NCBI RefSeq assembly: GCF_030409685.1
Contig: NZ_JAUFQJ010000005.1
Coordinates: 1-64,000 of the forward strand
Length of the DNA: 64,000 nt
Direction: 5' to 3'
Origin: Ferruginibacter paludis
GTDB taxonomy: Bacteria; Bacteroidota; Bacteroidia; Chitinophagales; Chitinophagaceae
This document shows, piece by piece, positions 27,366 to 37,150 of the stretch. The notes under the pieces are model-generated. The model searched no databases. It was given only the letters and a program-made list of their open reading frames with translations, and was not told where the DNA came from. Position numbers and translations under genes: made by a program. Every line of letters begins with the position of its first letter. Within the stretch, counting starts at the first letter, position 1.

Positions 27366-28732
27366 TTAGCGGTAGCCGTTTGTACCCGAAAAGTCTTTTT
27401 GAAAAAATAGATGATACAGGCAATTAAAAAGCAGGATTTAAACAAATGGCCTAAGATGGTTTGCAGCTCACAATCCGGACGAATCGGGTAATAAAAAACC
27501 AATGCAGTAAATAATATTAATACAGGATAGTTTTTACTCTGTTTATAAAAAATATTTAAAATAGCGCTGTACATCAACCCCAGCAGGAACATAAAAAAGC
27601 ACCCCCCGTAGATACCATAATTTAAATAGGCGTCGCCCAGGGAACTAAGTCCCATTGAAGTACCGGCCCTAATCTGAAGTCCGGAATACTTCATAAATAT
27701 GGTTCTATCACCGGCATTTAATTTGTTAGGCGCCAATATCCTCGGCATGATAGCAGCCTCAAATAACTGGTACATTTCTTCACCATTGGAAAAAGGAATT
27801 CTCGCCGGAACATTAACCATTATATTGGTAATAATAAATCCCTGGTTGATGCGAACAGTTGCAGGCGCCAATTTTGCAGCGCTAAAAATGCTGCCGTTTT
27901 CATTCTGCTTTTCGTATAAATTTGAAAAGGTTTCAATACCTGCTTCCTCTTTTCCAGTTCCGGTAGCTGCACGGTAACTTGCTTTTAAAACCTGGATAGT
28001 AACTGCTAAAAATATAAAGACTGCGCAGGCAATCACTTTGGTATTAAATCCTATCTTATACTTTATGGCAAATATTGATCCCGTAAAAATGATCCAGGTT
28101 ATAAGGTCATGAAACATTCCTTCACCCAATGATGAGGACACAATAGAGCCGATGACTACTACTAAAGAGAGTGTCTTTAATTCCTTCGTCCCTAGTATCA
28201 ATAAAAATAAACCAATGAACTTAAAACTTCCCAGCAAGTAAAAAACAAATGCTAATTCCGAACCAAAAAATCCGGACAGAACGCTGGTCAAAAATCCTAT
28301 AATTATAAAGAGGTAGGGTAATTTAGGATTCTTTTCGACAAACAAAGTTATTTTCCGCTCATCCACTATTTCACCATCTAACTTGCCTGCTTTGATATGT
28401 AAACCCATTATAAATAAACAAACAGCTGGGATAGCATAAGCGAAATAGTCTGATTCCGGAATTTTCATTTTATAATGGAAGTATTGATAGGCGTCCAGGC
28501 CATTGTATGCGAGTATAGGGCCAATAAAAAACTGTACACACATAAACGCACCTAATAAATAACGAACTGGCACTACATAACCAATTGAATTAAATAATAG
28601 TGCAAATTGGTGAAGCGACAACAAAAGTGCGAAATACGAAGGCCAATTCATGTCTAAAAATATCACCCGTAATGAAATTGCGATTAAGACAAAAAGGGGC
28701 CAGTTTATATTTGTTCGAAAAAGCGTTTTCAA
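27362..28732 (-). CDS. Wzy-like polytopic membrane protein
   Basis: A 456-residue protein with about ten or more hydrophobic segments and no strong signature motif. A long hydrophilic loop (about residues 260-360) includes LAPATVRINQGFIITNIMV and FMKYSGLQIRAGTSMGLSSLGDAYLNYGIYGG. The ending resembles the periplasmic H/N-x-Y-xxxG region of O-antigen polymerases (LGDAYLNYGIYGGCFFMFLLG). With the exosortase-like gene nearby, it fits the Wzy-like proteins reported next to some Bacteroidota exosortases. It is coupled by overlap to the downstream GT4. Polymerase activity is inferred, not shown. Confidence 0.65.
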   Translation of the reverse strand: MKTLFRTNINWPLFVLIAISLRVIFLDMNWPSYFALLLSLHQFALLFNSIGYVVPVRYLLGAFMCVQFFIGPILAYNGLDAYQYFHYKMKIPESDYFAYAIPAVCLFIMGLHIKAGKLDGEIVDERKITLFVEKNPKLPYLFIIIGFLTSVLSGFFGSELAFVFYLLGSFKFIGLFLLILGTKELKTLSLVVVIGSIVSSSLGEGMFHDLITWIIFTGSIFAIKYKIGFNTKVIACAVFIFLAVTIQVLKASYRAATGTGKEEAGIETFSNLYEKQNENGSIFSAAKLAPATVRINQGFIITNIMVNVPARIPFSNGEEMYQLFEAAIMPRILAPNKLNAGDRTIFMKYSGLQIRAGTSMGLSSLGDAYLNYGIYGGCFFMFLLGLMYSAILNIFYKQSKNYPVLILFTALVFYYPIRPDCELQTILGHLFKSCFLIACIIYFFKKTFRVQTATAN

Positions 28733-28761
28733 GTTAGTAGAAATTATGTTCCTGAGATATG

Positions 28762-29940
28762 TTATAGTTTTGCCATGGCACGCTCAATTCCTGAGCATAT
28801 TTCACCAAAATTCCACTGTGATATCTTATTTAAGGATTGGATTCCCATTTCTTGTAGTTTAGAACGGTGTGATAAAAGTGATTTCATTTTAGCAATCAGG
28901 CCTTCCTTATCAGTGCTCTTAAATGTATAACCATTTACTCCTTCATCAATAAGATCTGGAGCACAACCGCATTTGTCACTCACCAGTACAGCTTTCCCAC
29001 ATGCCATCGCCTCATTAACAGCCAACCCCCAGGTTTCACCGGGCCCTTTGGAAGGCAAAACTAATACATCTCCCACATGGTATATGGAAGGCATTTGCAA
29101 TTGATTTTGAAAAGGAAGAAAGTGAATACGTTCACTCAGTAAGGCGGGCAGGTTATTTACTGTCGTTTTTAATTCCGTCTCCAATACCCCATTGCCAACG
29201 AACAACAGGTGTGCAATAGCATCGTCAAGTTCTATAAAAGAATTCAATAGCAAAAACGGATTCTTCTTTCGTTCCATTTTTCCAACAAAAATAAAAACTG
29301 CCGCGGCATTTGGTATACCTAATGCCATCCTGTCTATTTTTGACACGGGCTTCATGAATCGCTCATTGTCGATCGCATGCGGAGCAAAAATCAACTGGCG
29401 CTCAGCCAAACCATATTTATTGTAATATGCCTTGTTTGCTGTTCCTACATACAGGGCGATATTTATGTGACTGTATATCCAGGATAAAAACGTTTTTCTC
29501 GCCATCTTTTTTATAGAAAATGCCGGCACTTCATCTATTAAAGTAGAGTCTCCCCGAAATATAACAGGCTTCTTTCCCTTGAAATGTCGTAACACTTTCA
29601 AATGACTTTTAAAACACCATCCCAATATTAATATCGCATCAGGATACCAGAACTCAATTTCGTTTATTAGCCCCGGATTATCAATGCCATTAAAGTGATG
29701 TGAGCCCGGTTTAGCTGATACATTTTCCACAAACTGATATGGATAGCCGTCCAGCAGCGGGATATCCCAGTCTACGTTTTTACCAAAGTCAGGATCAAGT
29801 TTCTGCTGGTGCTCCAATTGCCCCCAGGTATAAAAAACTTTCACATTAATAGTTCCCCTTTCGTTCAGTAGTTTAAACCAGGGGGCATTATACTGGATAG
29901 GATGAGTGGTTATAATCGCAAGTTTTTTCAAAGGCGGCAT
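28762..29940 (-). CDS. Family 4 glycosyltransferase
   Basis: A 392-residue GT-B protein. It opens KKLAIITTHPIQYNAPWFKLL, a start shared by a clear GT4 subgroup. The donor half has FIFVGKMERKKNPFLLL, LLFVGNGVLE, HFLPFQNQLQMPSIYHVGDVLVLPSKGPGETWGLAVNEAMACGKAVLVSDKCG with E-x7-E (ETWGLAVNE), and NGYTFKSTD. All motifs are intact. It lies 29 bp before the Wzy-like gene. Confidence 0.93.
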   Translation of the reverse strand: MPPLKKLAIITTHPIQYNAPWFKLLNERGTINVKVFYTWGQLEHQQKLDPDFGKNVDWDIPLLDGYPYQFVENVSAKPGSHHFNGIDNPGLINEIEFWYPDAILILGWCFKSHLKVLRHFKGKKPVIFRGDSTLIDEVPAFSIKKMARKTFLSWIYSHINIALYVGTANKAYYNKYGLAERQLIFAPHAIDNERFMKPVSKIDRMALGIPNAAAVFIFVGKMERKKNPFLLLNSFIELDDAIAHLLFVGNGVLETELKTTVNNLPALLSERIHFLPFQNQLQMPSIYHVGDVLVLPSKGPGETWGLAVNEAMACGKAVLVSDKCGCAPDLIDEGVNGYTFKSTDKEGLIAKMKSLLSHRSKLQEMGIQSLNKISQWNFGEICSGIERAMAKL

Positions 29941-30031
29941 GCTGTGGCTTTAAAATATATCACTTGATAAAAAAAAGAATTGTGAAAGCCGATAGGAAAA
30001 CAATTAAATGATATAAATACCTATCCAACAA

Positions 30032-30868
30032 TTAAAACAATTTCTCATTTTTGCCTGATGGCTTTCCCCAAATCATCGCTCTACCTTCCCGAATTGTCTC
30101 TGTTAAGGCAACTCCATCCATAGTAAACAATGAATACCCCATTGCTTTGATGTAGTCCTGTGCGGCGCCTTTTTCCAACCCTGCGTCCGCTTCTGCCCAG
30201 TATTCAAACTCGAATAAAATATTATCCACCTGCTTATTTTGTAACAGCCCATGCATACCTTTAAAAACAAATAATTCAAATCCTTGTACATCTATTTTTA
30301 TCCAGCTGATATGTTGGATTTGTTTAGCCGAGCAAAATGAATCCAGTGAAATGGAATTCACTAAAATAGACTTCTTCGTATAGGTCGGTGCCAGTGAACT
30401 TTTACCATAGTGTTCACTCTGATAAAATCGCATGGGGTGCATATCATTGTCATACACTACAAAATTGTGTAATTCATAATTGGTTATTTTGTTTTCGCTA
30501 AAATTTTTCTCCAGGTAGCTATATGTTAATGGCGATGCTTCAAACCCGATGTACTTTATGCCCGGTTTTTGTTTCACCACTGGCAAACCGAGTGCGCCTA
30601 TGTTAGCGCCGATATCAAAATAAAAACTGCCTTCTTCTATGTGTTTAATTAAAAACTCGACTTCCTTTTTTTGATATACTCCTGATATTAATAAAACAAT
30701 TCCCAAGCTTTCAACCGTGTTGGGAAGATTGTAAAGAAGGTCATAATGTGCAGTAAAAGAAACGGGATCTGGTTGATGGATATAATCATTAAAAAAATAT
30801 TGCCCAATCCTTAATTTGCCTCTAAACCATGGCAGTTGCCTGAATTGGTTCAACAGGGTTCTGCTCAT
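30032..30868 (-). CDS. FkbM-family SAM methyltransferase
   Basis: A 278-residue class I methyltransferase of the FkbM type, which in glycan loci usually O-methylates sugars. The SAM-binding loop is SFYFDIGANIGALGLPVV; the acidic residue that holds ribose is in YIGFEASPLTYSYLEKN; the family-specific motif is WIKIDVQGFELFVFKGM, followed by LFEFEYW. The N-terminal 60 residues are outside the conserved domain. The start overlaps the upstream GT by 4 bp. One of four FkbM genes in locus B. Confidence 0.9.
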   Translation of the reverse strand: MSRTLLNQFRQLPWFRGKLRIGQYFFNDYIHQPDPVSFTAHYDLLYNLPNTVESLGIVLLISGVYQKKEVEFLIKHIEEGSFYFDIGANIGALGLPVVKQKPGIKYIGFEASPLTYSYLEKNFSENKITNYELHNFVVYDNDMHPMRFYQSEHYGKSSLAPTYTKKSILVNSISLDSFCSAKQIQHISWIKIDVQGFELFVFKGMHGLLQNKQVDNILFEFEYWAEADAGLEKGAAQDYIKAMGYSLFTMDGVALTETIREGRAMIWGKPSGKNEKLF

Positions 30869-32154
30869 TTGGTTTCATTTTTTAAAATAGCACTGTTTAG
30901 TAATTCTGTTAGCTGCCCGGTAATAGATTTTGCTGACCAGTCATCAAATACTGTTTGATTGATCTGTTGAGGACTGAATTGTCTGGCAAAAACAAAAAAT
31001 CTTTGTAAAAAGGAAGGAAATTTATCTGCAATTACCACCGCATTACTTTCTTCATCAATAGTCAGTACAATCCCCGCATTGGACTGCTGCAATACATTTA
31101 CTGCCGTGCTTTTTTTATGCAAAACTGCTAGTATGGGCTTGCCCGACAATATGCCTTGGTAGGCTTTGGACGGTGTATAATGGGGCTCGGTACTTCCTAA
31201 AATAAATACTCCATCCGCCTGCTTCAAGTGAACCAGTACATCCAGGTAGGGTATGCGTTTGGGATATTCAAATACAACCGATTGATATAGGCCATAGTTT
31301 TCCGCAAGCGGCTTTATATTAAATCCTTGCGGATCATTGGTTGCTTTACCAGTACCAATAAAATGAAACTCAACCTGCCCAACCAATTCCGGCTGCGCCT
31401 GCATGCTTTTAAAAATCGCCTCCAGTAAGCTGTAAGCCTTGGGAAGCATTGCACCGGCATAAACCAATTGTATTTTGTTTGTTTTCTTACTAAACAAATA
31501 TGGTTGAATATCCAGTTGGGTTAACTGATCATGATCCGCTCGCTCACCTCCATATGGCATTGCACCACATACAGCTTGATGTTTCAATTTCGGATTACGA
31601 TCCAATACCGGTTCATAATAACCAGCTGCAACACCCGTAATTAGTGATGCCTTCTTTACCGCAATCGGTTCTAATAATTGGGCAACTTTTGTACTAAACC
31701 AATGACGGGAAAATAAGCGATCGCTTCCGGGAAAATAATGTACCCAGGGATCAATATAATCAATCCCGTATTGAATTCCAGTTGAATGATGCAACCTGCG
31801 CCCCAATAACGCACAATAAAAAGACGGAATGGGGATGTATAAAAAATCAATCCTTTCGGATTGAATCATTTGTTTGGCTCTTTTGTACAATTGAAAAAAA
31901 GCACGCAAGCCTATGTCTCCTATGATCCTTGGACGGATAACTTGGAATGCTTTTACTTTTTCAATTCGTAAACTGGATGGTAAGAGTTTTACTAAATTAT
32001 AATCCAGCGGCTCTTCATAATATTCCTCATTCACTGTTAATATGACGGGCTCCCATCCAAAGAACGGCAGGTGTTGTGCAAATAGCCTGGGGCGATGCAC
32101 ACCTGCTAGATTACTTGGTGGAAAATGAGGATATAAAATAAGTAGCTTTTTCAC
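30865..32154 (-). CDS. GT-B glycosyltransferase, GT4-like
   Basis: A 429-residue protein starting MKKLLILYPHFPPSNLAGVHRPRLF, the opening of a GT4-like subgroup. YGIDYIDPWVHYFPGS lies in the acceptor half. The donor half has LVYAGAMLPKAYSLLEAI, FHFIGTG and the segment GVFILGSTEPHYTPSKAYQGILSGKPILAVLHKKS, where the canonical E-x7-E is relaxed (EPHYTPSKAYQGI). Catalysis is still plausible because several GT4-like proteins vary here. It abuts the FkbM gene upstream with no gap and overlaps the next by 4 bp. Confidence 0.8.
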   Translation of the reverse strand: MKKLLILYPHFPPSNLAGVHRPRLFAQHLPFFGWEPVILTVNEEYYEEPLDYNLVKLLPSSLRIEKVKAFQVIRPRIIGDIGLRAFFQLYKRAKQMIQSERIDFLYIPIPSFYCALLGRRLHHSTGIQYGIDYIDPWVHYFPGSDRLFSRHWFSTKVAQLLEPIAVKKASLITGVAAGYYEPVLDRNPKLKHQAVCGAMPYGGERADHDQLTQLDIQPYLFSKKTNKIQLVYAGAMLPKAYSLLEAIFKSMQAQPELVGQVEFHFIGTGKATNDPQGFNIKPLAENYGLYQSVVFEYPKRIPYLDVLVHLKQADGVFILGSTEPHYTPSKAYQGILSGKPILAVLHKKSTAVNVLQQSNAGIVLTIDEESNAVVIADKFPSFLQRFFVFARQFSPQQINQTVFDDWSAKSITGQLTELLNSAILKNETK

Positions 32155-32982
32155 TTAAACAGACGCAATATAATGGCAGATTTCCGGTGATCCTTGGTCG
32201 GGACTTAAACCGGTTTCAAGTACCGTGATGTTGGAATAATGATTTGACAGTATAGCCTGGCATCTTTTACCTATTTCAGGTGAATGGACTTCTATCATCA
32301 AATAGGGCCGCTTCCTTTGCAGTAATTCAACAGCACCCTTTAAAACAAATTCTTCAGCTCCTTCCACATCAATTTTGATAAAGTCAGGCTCAGGAATACC
32401 CCTTTTCATCAATTCGTCAAGGGTGACACATTCCACTGATAATTTTTTTATCTCCTCATCTTCCCTTTGAAAAGAACTGGCTTCAAGTTTTCCCATTGTT
32501 TCTTCCGGCATTAGTTTAAACACAGCTTTACCGCAGGTATCCGAAATGGCCAACTCTTGTAACCTGATTGGCAAAGAAGCATTTAATTCAATCAGCTTCT
32601 TTATTTTAGTTGCGTTGGCCGGCATTGGTTCAAATATAAATACCTCCGAAGCGCCCTTAAGCGCCATCACGCCTCCGTAATATCCCTTGTATCCACCAAT
32701 ATCGAAGCATACCCAACCCGGTTTTACAGCATTGCGTAATGCCTCCGCAAATTCAATTTCCCATGTACCAATCCACATCAATTTGTCCTGTGGCATCTGC
32801 ACGGGAAATACCAGCCCTTTTGCCGGGCCCCCGGAGATAACCGCTACGAAGGCTTCATTATTGATCCATTTGCTTAAAAGTATTGACTGTAACTGTTTTA
32901 GCCCTGGCATATTCTTTATTCTTGTCCTCAAACTAAACGGAACCATTTCAACCAGTTTAATTACCCAATTTTGTATAATCAT
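32155..32982 (-). CDS. FkbM-family SAM methyltransferase
   Basis: A 275-residue class I methyltransferase. Motifs: WVCFDIGGYKGYYGGVMALKG (SAM loop with GGYKG in place of GANIG), VFIFEPMPANATKIKKLIELN, and FIKIDVEGAEEFVLKGAVELL followed by LMIEVHSP. The last two are diagnostic of FkbM. Its start overlaps the upstream GT4 stop by 4 bp. Expected role: O-methylation of a locus B sugar. Confidence 0.91.
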   Translation of the reverse strand: MIIQNWVIKLVEMVPFSLRTRIKNMPGLKQLQSILLSKWINNEAFVAVISGGPAKGLVFPVQMPQDKLMWIGTWEIEFAEALRNAVKPGWVCFDIGGYKGYYGGVMALKGASEVFIFEPMPANATKIKKLIELNASLPIRLQELAISDTCGKAVFKLMPEETMGKLEASSFQREDEEIKKLSVECVTLDELMKRGIPEPDFIKIDVEGAEEFVLKGAVELLQRKRPYLMIEVHSPEIGKRCQAILSNHYSNITVLETGLSPDQGSPEICHYIASV

Positions 32983-34196
32983 AAAAACTTTTCTATCAAA
33001 CTATTTAATTTAATCTCCTGGGCTTCCCATGAAAATATCGATTCAAATTTTTCCTTTTGCTGACAGGTATTGATATCCTTTTTCTTGCTTAATTGAACAA
33101 TCGCCATTGCCAATGCTTCAGGGTTATGGATATCCACAATAGTTACGGCCCCAGGAAACAGCTCAGCCACCTCCCGCTGGCCTTTGGTATCGGATGCCAG
33201 CACCATCAAACCTGCCTGCAAATATTGTAAAATTTTATTTGATACCGTAAGTCGCTTATTGTCATTGATATTCTCTTCAATGGCTAACCCTATTTTAAAC
33301 TGGCTTATAAAATCATCCAATTTAGCATGAGGTATAAAAGGATGTATAACCAAATTATGTAAAGATTGATTCGCAAATTCCCTTTCTAAAAAATCCAGAT
33401 ATCCTGCTTTCATTTCTCCCAATAAATGCAACTCAATGCCAGCATTACAAACCAACAAACCCTTTAATAATAATTCAAGGCCCCTGCCGGCTCCAATAGT
33501 CCTCGAAAACCAAAGCAATTTTATTCTTTCATTGCCTTCATCTTTAATGAAATTGCTTCGTATCTTACTTTTTATTGAAAAGCCATTGTAAATAACAGTG
33601 ATTTTATTTTCTGAATTGTAGCATTCTTTTAAAGCAATTGCCATGGAGTTTGATGCAGCGGTGCAAAACAAGCCATTTTGCAGGGCATATTTTTCAGCAG
33701 CTTTCAATAATTTCACCGGTCTTGCAGGCACAAGGTAATCTCTGGAATACCAATCCTCAAAATCGAAAATTACTTTTTTTCCCGCTTTAATTAGATCCCT
33801 GCCAACATAAAAAGCACATTCCAAATGAGCTACATACAAGACGGCATCTTCCTGTAGAGCTTTTTTAAACATCAATCCGGGAGAATAACTAATAGCCCAG
33901 CCCGTTCCATATTTACCCAAACGCTGCAATTCGCCTGCTAACCTTTTTCTTAACCGATAAAAAAAAAGTGACAGGGGATTGATTTCACCAGGTATAAGAT
34001 TAAGATAAGCCTTATATTTTATGAGATGGCCATCTACTATTTGCCAATCCTTTTTCAACGATTCTTTTGAATGCCACATGGAAAGAATCACCACATCAAA
34101 TCCCTTTTTTTCATAGAAGAACGCCTCCTTCCACAAACGCGGGTTCATGCACAAATGATGATCGGAGAGAAAGCAGATTTTCCGCTTACTTAACAT
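32979..34196 (-). CDS. Family 4 glycosyltransferase
   Basis: A 405-residue GT-B protein. It starts KRKICFLSDHHLCMNPRLWKEAFFYEKKG, a motif with NPR common in a cell-envelope GT4 subgroup. KVIFDFEDWYSRDYL follows, and the donor half has LLWFSRTIGAGRGLELLL, LHLLGEM, GLAIEENINDNKRLTVSNKILQYLQAGLMVLASDTKGQREV. The acceptor-side and donor-side signatures match; E-x7-E is replaced by a NKILQYLQAG segment. It is 21 bp after a GT2 gene. Confidence 0.85.
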   Translation of the reverse strand: MLSKRKICFLSDHHLCMNPRLWKEAFFYEKKGFDVVILSMWHSKESLKKDWQIVDGHLIKYKAYLNLIPGEINPLSLFFYRLRKRLAGELQRLGKYGTGWAISYSPGLMFKKALQEDAVLYVAHLECAFYVGRDLIKAGKKVIFDFEDWYSRDYLVPARPVKLLKAAEKYALQNGLFCTAASNSMAIALKECYNSENKITVIYNGFSIKSKIRSNFIKDEGNERIKLLWFSRTIGAGRGLELLLKGLLVCNAGIELHLLGEMKAGYLDFLEREFANQSLHNLVIHPFIPHAKLDDFISQFKIGLAIEENINDNKRLTVSNKILQYLQAGLMVLASDTKGQREVAELFPGAVTIVDIHNPEALAMAIVQLSKKKDINTCQQKEKFESIFSWEAQEIKLNSLIEKFL

Positions 34197-34217
34197 ATTG
34201 GTATCGTTTTTTTGTCC

Positions 34218-35219
34218 TCACTTAAAATTATTGACTGGCTTATACCCCATTTTGTAAAAAAGGGCTTGCATTCTGCTTGCGATTTTCCAACCAACAATTG
34301 CCTTTATTAATTTAAATATCCTACCCCCATTTGGTTTTACTGTGCCAAATCCATACAATTTAATTTTTTCTTCGTGTGCACGAATAAGATCGGGAAAATG
34401 AGGATACATGCGATAATACTGGTTTAAATAAGTATTGGAAATGAGATTCCTTATGCGGTAAGTATCTTCTAAAGCCAGGAGCTGTTCAGCGATTAAATTG
34501 GTTGCCAAAAAAGTGGACTCAAAAAATTTACGTGTAACCTGGGCGGAGATGCTACCGTTTTGAGCTGAACGATAAAATAGTCTAGCACCTTCGCAAAAAA
34601 GAACTCCCTTTGATTTAAGTATCACCCTGTTAAAAAATTCAGTATCATTAAACAGAATCAATCTTTCGTCCCATAAGCCTGCTTTTTCAATTAGCTTTCT
34701 TGGTATTAACATAATGCCACATTGTAGCATCACACCTTCAGGTCTTGCCGTTAAAAAATCCAGGGGACTCATGTCCTTCCAGTAATCAAGCTTGGTAAAA
34801 TCAGCCAAGCTTGGTTCATCATTATAAAATCTTCCCCACTCGCCATATGCAACATGATCAGTTGAATAATTAAGAATATTGATCTGTCTTGAAATCATTT
34901 CAGGGTTAATAAGGTCGTCAGAATCCATGAATTTGATATAGTCGCCTTTGCAATTAGAGTAACCGAAATTTAGGGCGGCGTCTTGTCCCTTATTAGTTTG
35001 ACTTAACACAGTAATCCCCTTTTTTTTATATCGTTCTAGTATAACTGCCGTGTTATCTGTTGACCCATCATTTATCACTATAATCTCCATGGATTGCCAG
35101 GTTTGATCTAAAACGGACAATAATGTCTGTTCAATATGTTTACCTGCATTATACGCTGAAATTATAATTGAAACAAATGGTTGGCTATGCAAGTTTTGGG
35201 TATTAAAATGATGGGACAA
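34218..35219 (-). CDS. Family 2 glycosyltransferase
   Basis: A 333-residue GT-A enzyme. Motifs in order: VSIIISAYNAGKHIEQTLLSVLDQTW, IVINDGSTDNTAVILERY, TNKGQDAALNFGYSNCKGDYIKFMDSDDLINPEM (metal-binding DSDD), and LFNDTEFFNRVILKS (acceptor ED-like region). The first 12 residues are variable. It lies in the run of GT2 and GT4 genes of locus B, 41 bp after another GT2. Confidence 0.92.
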   Translation of the reverse strand: MSHHFNTQNLHSQPFVSIIISAYNAGKHIEQTLLSVLDQTWQSMEIIVINDGSTDNTAVILERYKKKGITVLSQTNKGQDAALNFGYSNCKGDYIKFMDSDDLINPEMISRQINILNYSTDHVAYGEWGRFYNDEPSLADFTKLDYWKDMSPLDFLTARPEGVMLQCGIMLIPRKLIEKAGLWDERLILFNDTEFFNRVILKSKGVLFCEGARLFYRSAQNGSISAQVTRKFFESTFLATNLIAEQLLALEDTYRIRNLISNTYLNQYYRMYPHFPDLIRAHEEKIKLYGFGTVKPNGGRIFKLIKAIVGWKIASRMQALFYKMGYKPVNNFK

Positions 35220-35260
35220 AACGATTACAAGAAATAATCGTGAAACAATCCTGAGTAGAT

Positions 35261-36118
35261 TTAATGGAAAATTCCCTCCAAAAAATCAAAAAATGTAAAC
35301 TTTGATTTAGCACACGCTGATCTTATCTTCGAAACGTCTAGGGAGGTAGCAAATACCTTTATCAAATTAACTGCAAAACGCCGTTTATTTTTTTTGATAA
35401 TCCATGCTTTTTGACTATCATTTAACGGTAATGGAAGTTCTGCAATTGCATCTTTTAGATATAGGTATGTATTATGAAGATAACTTGTGGTGTTGTTGAT
35501 TTCTTGACCCGCATGTCTGCGATACCACATAAATTCAAAAGGCAACAGAACAATTTCCGAATAACAACAAACTTTCAAATTATAGTACATGTCATTTGCA
35601 GGTCCATATTTTTCAGGATATCCGTTTACTTCTCTAAAAAAACTAAGGCGTTGAATAGTGCCGCCGGGCCCCATCATTAAAAAAGGCTTTTTAAAAAAAT
35701 GTTCATGAATTGCTGCTGTAGAATTAAGTACAAATGGGGCGCCCGATAATCGAGAATACATTCCAAATGAAGCAAGAGGAAAAGAATTCATGCATTTTAC
35801 CAAATTCGAAATTCCGTTAGATAATATTTTATCGTCTGAATCCACATAAATAATAAATTCTCCGTTTGCTAAGGACGCTGCATAATTCCTGTTCGGATAA
35901 TCCCCCAAATTTTTTTTGTTTTCATATATCTTTATGCGGGCATCACCTTTTGCATATTCGCCGGCAATTTGGACAGTTTTATCCTTAGAACAATCATCAA
36001 TTATAATCAGTTCCCAATTTTTATAAGTAGACACCAAAACACTTTCGATCGCTTCCCTGATATAATGTTCGCGGTTATAGGCAGTCATCAAAATGCTCAC
36101 CAATAAATTCTCTTCCAT
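35261..36118 (-). CDS. Family 2 glycosyltransferase
   Basis: A 285-residue GT-A enzyme: VSILMTAYNREHYIREAIESVL, LIIIDDCSKDKTVQIAGEYAKGD, NLGDYPNRNYAASLANGEFIIYVDSDDKIL and a PANDMYYNLKV acceptor segment. The metal-binding DSDD is intact. It sits 59 bp after the GT10 gene. Substrate is unknown. Confidence 0.92.
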   Translation of the reverse strand: MEENLLVSILMTAYNREHYIREAIESVLVSTYKNWELIIIDDCSKDKTVQIAGEYAKGDARIKIYENKKNLGDYPNRNYAASLANGEFIIYVDSDDKILSNGISNLVKCMNSFPLASFGMYSRLSGAPFVLNSTAAIHEHFFKKPFLMMGPGGTIQRLSFFREVNGYPEKYGPANDMYYNLKVCCYSEIVLLPFEFMWYRRHAGQEINNTTSYLHNTYLYLKDAIAELPLPLNDSQKAWIIKKNKRRFAVNLIKVFATSLDVSKIRSACAKSKFTFFDFLEGIFH

Positions 36119-36177
36119 TTTATTTCGGCCTAGCTTATTTGTTATTAATAATTAACTATTATGGGAATTACATATCC

Positions 36178-37110
36178 TCATTTTCTATGTTCAACCCACT
36201 GCTTAAGCTCGGATATTTTTGTATGAGTTTTATAAGCTAAATATTCAATCCTATCCTTAAAGCAATTTATAAATTTCCTTTTTCCTGTCGTACAAAAAAT
36301 ATGATTAAAGAATGCGATGAATTTCTCAACGCGGAATTTTGATGGTATTTCATTACCTAAAAAAGGGCTTTCCTCTAACATGAGTTTATATGCTTCTGTA
36401 TTTTCATCCAGATACTGAATGTATCTAATGAGTGCTTCGGTAGATTCAAAATTGTGAACATTTATAAACGCCCTTGCATTAAAATCTTCACTGACCCTTG
36501 GATTACCCCAATAAATAGGAATGGAATTAGCAAGAAAAGCATCAAATATTTTTTCTGTTGTATATCCCAAAAACGAAACGTTTTCAAATGCGATATTAAA
36601 TTTTGATTGTTTTAGGAAATCTAGTTTGTCATTAACTGGTCCTCCAATGTTATTTAAAAATCTTCCTCCAGAATCAACCTTTTTATAGTCACTTAGCTTT
36701 AAAAAAAAATCAATGCGCTTCTTTGCATCCCCATTACTTACGACAAATGAACAAAATCTTTTTTTCTCTGCCATTATTTTATCAATATCTTTTTTGTTTA
36801 AAAGATATTCTGGCATAAAACGTCCCATCAGAAAAAGGGGCCATCTCAAATAGGTAGGACTGTCAATATAATCAAAACCAATATGGAAATCGCTTCGCTT
36901 AAAGTCGGGTCTAATATTTTCACCACTGATACAAATGCGGCAACAATTATATTTTAAAAAATTTTTTCCATATACAGAATGAATTAAAAAATCTGGTTTA
37001 GGATCAAATTCAATATTAAAATTTCGGCGTAAATGAATGGTAAAATAATTATTTTGAACATCAAAACCACTCCACATATCCGAGAACCAAATTTTTATAG
37101 GTTTTTGCAA
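36178..37110 (-). CDS. GT10 alpha-fucosyltransferase-like
   Basis: A 310-residue protein of the alpha-1,3/1,4-fucosyltransferase family (GT10), which moves fucose from GDP-fucose to GlcNAc-type acceptors. The conserved C-terminal block is clear: KKRFCSFVVSNGDAKKRIDFFLKLSDYKKVDSGG, LDFLKQSKFNIAFENVSFLGYTTEKIFDAFLANSIPIYWGNP, and DFNARAFINVHNFES. These hold the R, K and E residues that bind GDP-fucose in Helicobacter enzymes. The N-terminus (IKIWFSDMWSGFDV) is also typical. GDP-fucose synthesis genes are not in the window and must be elsewhere. Confidence 0.92.
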   Translation of the reverse strand: MQKPIKIWFSDMWSGFDVQNNYFTIHLRRNFNIEFDPKPDFLIHSVYGKNFLKYNCCRICISGENIRPDFKRSDFHIGFDYIDSPTYLRWPLFLMGRFMPEYLLNKKDIDKIMAEKKRFCSFVVSNGDAKKRIDFFLKLSDYKKVDSGGRFLNNIGGPVNDKLDFLKQSKFNIAFENVSFLGYTTEKIFDAFLANSIPIYWGNPRVSEDFNARAFINVHNFESTEALIRYIQYLDENTEAYKLMLEESPFLGNEIPSKFRVEKFIAFFNHIFCTTGKRKFINCFKDRIEYLAYKTHTKISELKQWVEHRK

Positions 37111-37150
37111 TACTTTCTTAATTTATTTGACCACTATAATTTTACTGATT

